The notes under the pieces were generated by a model. That model was not told the DNA's origin, did not search any database, and saw only the letters and a program-made list of their open reading frames with translations. 17,466 bases of DNA from positions 1 to 17,466 of the forward strand of contig DVOT01000247.1 of NCBI GenBank assembly GCA_018713425.1, read 5' to 3'. The stretch is from Alectryocaccomicrobium faecavium (GTDB lineage Bacteria; Bacillota; Clostridia; Christensenellales; Aristaeellaceae). The position numbers and the translations under genes were made by a program. This document shows, piece by piece, positions 1 through 4,741 of this stretch; the stretch's first letter is position 1; the number at the start of each line of letters is the position of its first letter.

Positions 1-659
1 TCGCAGCGGCTGCACTTCAGCGTATCATGCCCGCCTTCTTCGCACGTCGCCGCTACATACCCTTCGTTCTCCGTATCCAGCTGCAGGTCGTGGCCCAAAG
101 CTTCGCTGCCCGCTACCACTTCCGTCTCGCCTTCCTGGCCGCACACCGTGCACTTCTCTCCGACCTTCGCCGGTTCCGTGCACGTCGCTTCGATCACGGT
201 CACTTCGAAATCATGGCTATAGAAAGTAACATACTCGATTTTTCCACACGTCGTGCATTCCTGCTTTTTGATGCCAGCCACATCGCAGGAGCCTTCTTTC
301 AGCACCACTACATCCACAAATGTATGGCCGAAAGCCTTTTCCGCCTTGCTGATGCCAAGAAGCAGACTATCTTCTCCGCTCCCCATCATCTGGCCGCAGC
401 AGTTACAAATGTGGGCGTACTTCTTGGGTTGCTCACAAGAAGCTTCCTGATAAACCACGCACTTGAAGGTGGAGTGGCCCCCATTGCACTTCTCGCATTG
501 CGCATCCTCACACAGCCCGCATATCACGTACTGATGCGGAACAGGACAATCGCTATTCCATTCATTCTCTCCAACAGGCTCTTCTGCATACACAGCCACC
601 GGCATCGCGGTCAGGATCATGCACAGAGCCAGAATACACACGAAAATTCGCCTTTTCAT
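1..659 (-). CDS. Secreted cysteine-repeat protein, N-terminal part (gene runs off the window)
   Basis: This reading frame is open from an ATG at 659 to the window edge (219 codons, no stop), so the C-terminus is missing. Residues 1-25 form a signal peptide: MKRR, a hydrophobic core, then a likely cut after VYA before EE. The mature part repeats a unit with exactly C-x9-C-x2-C spacing, at Cys 75/85/88, 125/135/138, 160/170/173 and 206/216/219; the first three are followed by Gly. The last three units are preceded by a GH or SH dipeptide (for example GHTF, GHDL). An extra Cys cluster lies at 38-67. Such Cys-pair repeats occur in secreted multidomain proteins of gut Clostridia; metal binding or disulfides are both possible. 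A ribosome site (AAAGGA) lies 8 nt before this ATG; an in-frame ATG three codons upstream abuts it and is less likely. Function unknown. No strong promoter is visible directly upstream. Confidence 0.82.
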   Translation of the reverse strand, partial: MKRRIFVCILALCMILTAMPVAVYAEEPVGENEWNSDCPVPHQYVICGLCEDAQCEKCNGGHSTFKCVVYQEASCEQPKKYAHICNCCGQMMGSGEDSLLLGISKAEKAFGHTFVDVVVLKEGSCDVAGIKKQECTTCGKIEYVTFYSHDFEVTVIEATCTEPAKVGEKCTVCGQEGETEVVAGSEALGHDLQLDTENEGYVAATCEEGGHDTLKCSRC

Positions 660-937
660 GCCAGCCATCCTTTCATCAGAGCATAGACCGCCCACAACAC
701 ACCGCTAAACGCACTTTCTACGTGCCAACGGCATCCCAGAAGTTTGTGAAAAATGCCTTTTTCCCGCTCCTGCAATGGCAATAAAGACGGCAGAGACCCT
801 TCTCACCTCCTCATCATGCTGCCGCAAGCACCAGCACAAGCCGCCTTTTCGTTGGCCACACAACTGTTTACCCGTTTTTTTTGATGCAATTCTCGCAAAC
901 TACTCAATTGCACTTAGAGTGTGCTGCACCCGTTAAA

Positions 938-973
938 ACATCCAGGCATAGCTTGCAAATGCCTTGTGGATGT
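938..973 (-). terminator. Weak terminator-like stem-loop downstream of the recombinase
   Basis: Read on the minus strand, ACATCCA pairs with TGGATGT (7 bp) and an inner GGCAT pairs with ATGCC, separated by a 3-nt bulge and a 9-nt loop. It is followed by TTTAACG, so the U-tract is only about four residues. It could end the recombinase transcript or attenuate read-through towards the secreted-protein gene. The hairpin overlaps the left inverted site by three bases. Confidence 0.4.
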
Positions 974-995
974 CGTAGAATATTCAATTTGCGAC
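971..995 (+). repeat. Left inverted recombination-like site (IR-L)
   Basis: These 25 bases match the reverse complement of 2486-2510 at 22 positions, including 15 in a row (979-993). The site has a central 8-bp ATATTCAA at 980-987, with left arm GTCGTAGA and right arm TTTGCGAC around it. The outer GTCG/CGAC bases are palindromic. Inverted arms around a short asymmetric spacer are the usual form of a tyrosine-recombinase crossover site. Confidence 0.75.
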
Positions 996-1033
996 GCGCG
1001 CACAAAGCTTATACTTCCTGATCTTTTTGGTCT

Positions 1034-2194
1034 TTAGCGCGGCTTATGACGGCCTAAATCTCGATAATGCATACGCGATTTTGCCAATTGCTGAATGGCT
1101 TTGCTCTGTTGCTTTGCCAAGCTATGCGCATAACAGTCCAGAGTTGTTTTTACAGATCCATGCCCCATCAACACACTCACGGTTTTTGCATCCACTCCCA
1201 ATTCCAACAGGCGCGTAGCAAAGCTGTGCCGCAAGCTGTGAAAGTGCACATTGGAGAGTTCCGCTCGCCGCGCCAATCGCTCAAATTGACGCTGCACCGT
1301 TCGTGGTTCTGCCGCATGTCCATCTGTGCTGAATATAAATTCCGCTACACTTCCGTCTCTCGTCTGTTCCAGCCATAAATCATGCAATTTCTCCACTAAG
1401 AATGCAGGGACAGGAATGGTGCGGCGCGAATAACGCGATTTTGGCGTTCCCACACACAGCGCCGTTTTGGGGCCACAGTTCCGATTTTGGCGTTTCAAGC
1501 GTTGCACTGTGCGGCGTACCGCAATCATGCCATTTTCCCAATCGATATCCGCCCATTTGAGGCCGCAAATTTCCCCCAGGCGCATGCCCGTGTACATTCC
1601 CAGCCAAGCGGGTAAAGCATGCGTATCGCGCAATACCGCTTCCAACTTGTTCTGTTCCTCTCGGGTTAAAACCCTCTGTTCCCGGCAATCGCCTCGCGGC
1701 ACACGAATCTTTTTGCATGGATTTTTTTCAATCAATCCCTCCTCCCATGCTGCCTGCAATCCAGCGACTAGCAAGCGATATACGCCGCGAATGGTGTTCT
1801 CTGATAAATCCGCCTCCTGCAATTCCTGCAGAAAAGTATGGATTGTATTTGGCGTGAGCTCGGCCAATTCCAAGTTTCCTAGGCGCGGTAACACATGCCG
1901 GTTCAGTTGATTTTGATAGGTTTGATAGGTAGAGTCCTTTACACTGCCAAGCAAAGCATTTTCCAGCCAGAATAGCATCCATTTTTTTACTGTATCTCCC
2001 CGCTGCCTCCCTGCTTGCCTTCCTTGTCGCAACAATTCTGCTTTCTTTTGAATCAAACGCTGCTGAACTTCTATATAGTGATGGCCAAAAACATAGCCAA
2101 ATTTCGTTTTACCATTCGCCTTCTTGCCAATCACATAACGCCCTTCAAAACGACCATCTTTGCGTCGGTAGATATTTTCTCCATGCCGTGCCAC
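1034..2194 (-). CDS. Tyrosine recombinase / phage-type integrase
   Basis: A 386-residue site-specific recombinase that cuts and rejoins DNA through a covalent tyrosine intermediate. Residues 1-50 (opening MARHGENIYRRKDGR) look like an arm-type DNA-binding domain as in Tn916-class integrases. Residues 68-165 are the SAM-like core-binding domain. The catalytic domain carries Arg205 (GMRLGEI), Lys252 in the beta-hairpin, His319 and Arg322 (HSLRH), His345 (MGHG) and nucleophile Tyr355. All expected residues are present, so it is probably active. The start is GTG, preceded by GAGGGGG at a suitable distance. The gene is more AT-rich than its neighbours, fitting horizontal origin. It lies alone, with no excisionase, relaxase or phage genes visible, between two inverted core-like sites, which points to inversion or to a relic of a larger element. 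Confidence 0.93.
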   Translation of the reverse strand: MARHGENIYRRKDGRFEGRYVIGKKANGKTKFGYVFGHHYIEVQQRLIQKKAELLRQGRQAGRQRGDTVKKWMLFWLENALLGSVKDSTYQTYQNQLNRHVLPRLGNLELAELTPNTIHTFLQELQEADLSENTIRGVYRLLVAGLQAAWEEGLIEKNPCKKIRVPRGDCREQRVLTREEQNKLEAVLRDTHALPAWLGMYTGMRLGEICGLKWADIDWENGMIAVRRTVQRLKRQNRNCGPKTALCVGTPKSRYSRRTIPVPAFLVEKLHDLWLEQTRDGSVAEFIFSTDGHAAEPRTVQRQFERLARRAELSNVHFHSLRHSFATRLLELGVDAKTVSVLMGHGSVKTTLDCYAHSLAKQQSKAIQQLAKSRMHYRDLGRHKPR

Positions 2195-2238
2195 AAACGT
2201 ATCCCCCTCTCAATCTTTTGCGATTTCCATCATGCTGC

Positions 2239-2249
2239 AGTATAACACT
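2239..2249 (-). promoter_or_regulatory. Possible extended -10 promoter of the recombinase
   Basis: The minus strand reads GTGTTATACT, a TGn-extended TATACT hexamer 45 nt before the GTG start. No good -35 is seen at 17 bp; extended -10 promoters can do without one. It lies just downstream of the tandem TGACGGCTT repeat, so recombinase binding there could autoregulate. Confidence 0.4.
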
Positions 2250-2260
2250 TTATATTTTCA

Positions 2261-2278
2261 TGACGGCTTTGACGGCTT
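2261..2278 (+). repeat. Tandem 9-bp repeat TGACGGCTT x2, possible integrase arm sites
   Basis: TGACGGCTT occurs twice back to back (2261-2269, 2270-2278). A third TGACGGC in the same orientation is at 1047-1053, inside the 3' end of the recombinase gene and about 50 bp from the left inverted site. Integrases with an N-terminal arm-binding domain recognise short direct repeats near their core sites, so these are candidates. The role is inferred. Confidence 0.4.
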
Positions 2279-2403
2279 AAAATTTTCATTTTACGCAGTC
2301 ATAATATATTATACTATCATAATTTGTTTAATTTACATGTTAGAAACGTCACAATAATCCATTACAAAATGCTTAAATAACAAATAAATTCTTTTCCAAC
2401 CGC

Positions 2404-2432
2404 TTGCACTTCCTTCCAGATTGTGGTATACT
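2404..2432 (+). promoter_or_regulatory. Strong sigma-A promoter facing right, inside the inverted segment
   Basis: TTGCAC (2404-2409), a 17-bp spacer, then TATACT (2427-2432) preceded by TGG, an extended -10. The expected transcription start is about 2440. No gene follows on this strand; transcription would run through the right inverted site into the terminator ending at 2572. Confidence 0.7.
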
Positions 2433-2485
2433 ACTTCCTGAGTATGGGTTCATTATCGCGTGATCCCATCTATCCCAGTGGAATA

Positions 2486-2510
2486 TTCGCAAATTGAATA
2501 TTTTGCGACA
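2486..2510 (-). repeat. Right inverted recombination-like site (IR-R)
   Basis: Reverse complement of the left site at 22 of 25 positions; the mismatches are confined to the arms. Read on the minus strand, TCGCAAA and TTTGCGA form perfect 7-bp inverted arms around an 8-bp spacer ATATTCAA (2494-2501), identical to the spacer of the left site. It is partly duplicated next door: GAATATTC at 2481-2488. Confidence 0.75.
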
Positions 2511-2532
2511 AAATTTTGTAATTCACAGATTT

Positions 2533-2572
2533 TATCCGCAAGATGCTTCGTGCATTGCTTGCGGATATTTTT
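2533..2572 (+). terminator. Strong intrinsic terminator just outside the right inverted site
   Basis: TATCCGCAAG (2533-2542) pairs perfectly with CTTGCGGATA (2558-2567). An inner ATGC/GCAT stem extends it over a TTCGT loop, and five T residues follow (2568-2572). It is oriented to stop plus-strand transcription leaving the cassette. No plus-strand gene precedes it, which makes its presence telling. Confidence 0.85.
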
Positions 2573-2719
2573 CGCTATCCATTCAAATTTTTAGTTGTAA
2601 ATAGAAAGAAAAATATAATATCAAAAGCTTAATAGAAGTGCGGACCGCCACATTTTTCAGCAATATACTGCGCATTTACATGCAATTTTTTATAATAGAT
2701 GCGCCTATTTTATGGGTTT

Positions 2720-2765
2720 ACAAAAAGCAAAATAGCACGGCCCATCCAATGCGATGATGCCGTGC
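2720..2765 (-). terminator. Terminator of the glycyl radical enzyme / dehydrogenase operon
   Basis: On the minus strand, GCACGGC (2759-2765) pairs with GCCGTGC (2735-2741), with an inner CATC/GATG stem. It is followed by TATTTTGCTTTTTGT. It lies 50 bp after the dehydrogenase stop codon. Confidence 0.8.
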
Positions 2766-2815
2766 CACCTATCAATTTCACAAATCAGCGCCTTAGCTTT
2801 TGTGCGGCGGATTTT

Positions 2816-3910
2816 CTATGGAACCAATACTGTCTTTATGTTGCGCCGCTTTTCCATATCCGAAAACGCAGCGTTGATCTCTTCCACTTTATATTGCGCT
2901 GCAAGCGCAAGGATTTTGCCCACAAGCTCCGGATGCGCTTCGAGGAAAGCGAGATAGGCCCACACATCACCGAATGAATACTGCGACGAGCCGATGATGT
3001 GCAACGCCTTGAAGGTGATGCTCTCCGGATGAATGGCGACCGTGCCGCTGCTGGAATACTGGCCCGGCACAAGATATACGCCGCGATTGCGCAGCAGGTC
3101 GAGCCCCTCTACAAAGGCGGATGGTGCGCCCGACGCCTCTATCGCCAAATCCACCCCCAGCCCGCCGGTTTCGCGGAGAATCTCCGCGTTGATTTCCTCC
3201 GCCGCCTGTGAAGACAGAGCAAACACCCGCTCCGCGCCAAACTCGTGCGCAATCCGTTCGCGCGCCTCGTTCCGGCCAGAGGTGATGGCAAACACCCGCC
3301 GGATGCCAAGCGCCTTCAAATATAGAAGAGAATACAGTCCCACGGGCCCAAGTCCCTGCACGACCGCGCTCTCAACGGTATCCAGTTCGATTCCAGCTTT
3401 TCGCGCCAGGGCAAAGGCGTGCATGGCCGTGGGCCCTGGGCAGGCGAATACGCTCACCGCCAATGGATCCAGACCATCGGGAATCTTAATCAGGTTGGCA
3501 AGCGGCGTAAAATTCACTTCCGCATAACCGCCGTATAGATAGGGCGGCTTGCCGATATCCCCGCCGTTCGTCACGCCCATGTGAACGCAGTTGGCATCGT
3601 CGCCTGCGCGGCAGAGCTTGCACTCACCGCACGGCGCCGCGATATCGGCGATCACGGCATCGCCCGCCTTGAGGCCATACGTCTCCCCACTGGCGGGATT
3701 CAGCGCGTCGAGCCTACCGACAAATTCGTGCCCAATGATGCTGGGCGCGGGCGCATCGAGCAAGCCGCGCCAAATGTGCAAATCGGTGCCGCACACGCCG
3801 CTGGCGATCAACCGGCACCGCCCATACCCTTTCGGCGGCGCGACAACGTCGAACTCGCGCACCTCAAAAGGTTTCTTCGCGCCCATAAATACCGCTGCTT
3901 TCGCTTTCAT
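2816..3910 (-). CDS. Zinc-dependent medium-chain alcohol dehydrogenase
   Basis: A 364-residue NAD(P)-dependent alcohol/polyol dehydrogenase of the medium-chain family, usual length. The catalytic zinc site is Cys40 (in GVCGTD) with His61-Glu62 (GHE). The structural zinc site is Cys94, Cys97, Cys100 and Cys108 with the family spacing. The Rossmann motif GLGPVG is at 186-191. It starts 39 nt after the activase stop and is the last gene of the operon. In this context it probably reduces or oxidises the aldehyde or ketone linked to the glycyl radical enzyme reaction. Zinc dehydrogenases of this type act on many alcohols, including threonine- and sorbitol-like substrates, so the substrate cannot be read from sequence. 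Confidence 0.92.
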   Translation of the reverse strand: MKAKAAVFMGAKKPFEVREFDVVAPPKGYGRCRLIASGVCGTDLHIWRGLLDAPAPSIIGHEFVGRLDALNPASGETYGLKAGDAVIADIAAPCGECKLCRAGDDANCVHMGVTNGGDIGKPPYLYGGYAEVNFTPLANLIKIPDGLDPLAVSVFACPGPTAMHAFALARKAGIELDTVESAVVQGLGPVGLYSLLYLKALGIRRVFAITSGRNEARERIAHEFGAERVFALSSQAAEEINAEILRETGGLGVDLAIEASGAPSAFVEGLDLLRNRGVYLVPGQYSSSGTVAIHPESITFKALHIIGSSQYSFGDVWAYLAFLEAHPELVGKILALAAQYKVEEINAAFSDMEKRRNIKTVLVP

Positions 3911-3949
3911 TGTATTTCATCCCTTCTTTGAATTATGTGTTGAAAACCG

Positions 3950-4738
3950 TCAACCGCCAACCGTGACGGCAAAATGCTCGGCATACGCCGCCACTGCTGC
4001 CGCGATTTCCGCGCGCGTGGGCGGCAACACGTTTTTATATGGATATTCCAGCCCGAGCGCGGCATACTTCGCGCTGCCGAGCCGGTGGAATGGCAAGAGT
4101 TCAACGCTCGTCACCCGTGCTTTCAGCAATGGCTCGCTCATCGCCGCAATGTACTCCGGCGCGTCATTTAGGCCTGGAATCAGCGGGACGCGCACCCGCA
4201 CGCGCTGTCCATCCGCAACCAACCGCGCGAGATTCTCGTATATGCGAACGGGATTTCCGCCAATAACGCGTTCATACTCCGCCGGGCAGGCTTTCCAATC
4301 GTAAAAATACTCCACGCCCAGCCGGTTGAGCGGCGCAAAGGCGCTGTAGGGAACGTCCCCCGCCGTATCGATCACCACGGATATGCCCCTCTCTCTGAGC
4401 CGCCGGCAAAGTTCCGCCGCGCCCGCCGCCTGAAGCAAAACTTCGCCGCCCGAAAGGGTCGCGCCGCCGCCGCTCTCGCGATAGAAATCCACGTCCCAGA
4501 GGATTTCCTCAAGCACCTCTTCCACCGCCATCCACCGGCCGCAAAGCCGTTCGCGATTGCCTTCGCGCAATCTCTGTGGGAGGGATGAAAGAGTCTCTGG
4601 ATTGTGGCACCAAGGACAACGCAAATTGCATCCCTTGAAGAAAACGGTGGTGCGTATGCCGTCGCCATCGCCGGTGGAATAGTGCTGAATGTCGGAGATG
4701 TTCAGCCGGATTTCCCCCGCGGCGTACATGCCGTCCAT
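3950..4738 (-). CDS. Glycyl-radical enzyme activating enzyme (radical SAM)
   Basis: A 262-residue radical SAM protein that would cleave S-adenosylmethionine and abstract hydrogen from the partner enzyme's radical glycine. The 4Fe-4S ligands are Cys37, Cys41 and Cys44 in GCNLRCPWCHNPET, and the SAM-contact motif SGGE is at 96-99. Most activases of dehydratase/lyase-type glycyl radical enzymes carry a ferredoxin-like insert with two extra clusters after the first motif. Here that stretch (51-66) is short with a single Cys (Cys66), so the insert is absent, as in pyruvate formate-lyase activase. The start ATG lies 3 nt after the stop of the upstream enzyme gene, whose last codons form the ribosome site (CAGGAG), so translation is coupled. 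Confidence 0.93.
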   Translation of the reverse strand: MDGMYAAGEIRLNISDIQHYSTGDGDGIRTTVFFKGCNLRCPWCHNPETLSSLPQRLREGNRERLCGRWMAVEEVLEEILWDVDFYRESGGGATLSGGEVLLQAAGAAELCRRLRERGISVVIDTAGDVPYSAFAPLNRLGVEYFYDWKACPAEYERVIGGNPVRIYENLARLVADGQRVRVRVPLIPGLNDAPEYIAAMSEPLLKARVTSVELLPFHRLGSAKYAALGLEYPYKNVLPPTRAEIAAAVAAYAEHFAVTVGG

Positions 4739-4741
4739 GGG

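Larger units (their letters stand above)
660..1033. other. Non-coding region between the secreted-protein gene and the recombinase
   Basis: No convincing gene is present on either strand. The region holds the ribosome site of the left gene, an orphan perfect AGGAGGTGA on the minus strand (803-811) with no properly spaced start, a stem-loop at 938-973, and the left inverted site at 971-995. I found no good sigma-A promoter for the minus-strand gene here. A TCGCAAA half-site at 893-899 resembles one arm of the inverted sites. Confidence 0.6.
971..2510. mobile_element. Putative self-contained invertible cassette: recombinase plus outward promoter between inverted sites
   Basis: The segment is bounded by the inverted 25-bp sites and contains one complete tyrosine recombinase gene (1034-2194, minus) and one strong promoter (2404-2432, plus) firing outward through the right site. 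The identical ATATTCAA spacers in opposite orientation would allow inversion of 996-2485. Inversion would move the promoter next to 970, facing the secreted-protein gene at 659. In the present orientation it faces the terminator at 2533-2572. This arrangement resembles known invertible promoters with terminator-dependent OFF states. It is inferred from the layout only. A degraded integrative element is the main alternative, but attL/attR of an integrated element should be direct repeats, and these are inverted. Confidence 0.55.
2440..2572 (+). ncRNA. Predicted short structured transcript (about 133 nt), or aborted leader of an invertible promoter
   Basis: It is bounded by the promoter at 2404-2432 and the terminator at 2533-2572. 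A 9-bp stem with one mismatch forms at the 5' end (2444-2452 with 2461-2469, 8-nt loop). A second stem, CGCAAA with TTTGCG (2488-2493 / 2502-2507), is the recombination-like site itself. A palindrome ACAAAATTTTGT (2508-2519) follows, then the terminator. A 17-codon frame from 2445 lacks a ribosome site. I do not recognise an RNA family. It may be a true small RNA or simply the terminated product of the promoter in its current orientation. Confidence 0.45.
2195..2815. other. AT-rich non-coding region between the recombinase and the alcohol dehydrogenase
   Basis: No convincing gene is present. From the recombinase outward it holds a possible recombinase promoter (2239-2249), a tandem 9-bp repeat (2261-2278), an AT-rich stretch to about 2400, a strong plus-strand promoter, the right inverted site, a strong plus-strand terminator, about 160 AT-rich bases (2573-2734) in which I see nothing definite, and the terminator of the dehydrogenase operon. 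It is visibly poorer in G+C than the flanking operons. Confidence 0.6.

Noticed and set aside
27..686. 219-codon plus-strand frame at the left edge
   Set aside because: The minus strand carries a signal peptide, a spaced ribosome site and regular Cys repeats. The plus-strand product shows none of these.
2445..2498. 17-codon frame in the predicted small RNA
   Set aside because: No ribosome-binding sequence and the ATG is only a few bases from the predicted transcript start.
971..2510. attL/attR of an integrated phage or ICE
   Set aside because: The two sites are inverted, whereas att sites of an inserted element are direct repeats. No phage, conjugation or excisionase genes lie between them. 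Not fully excluded for a relic.
2670..2704. GCGCAT/ATGCGC inverted repeat around an AT-rich stretch
   Set aside because: Six-base arms with a 23-base loop and no T-run or promoter context; could easily be chance.
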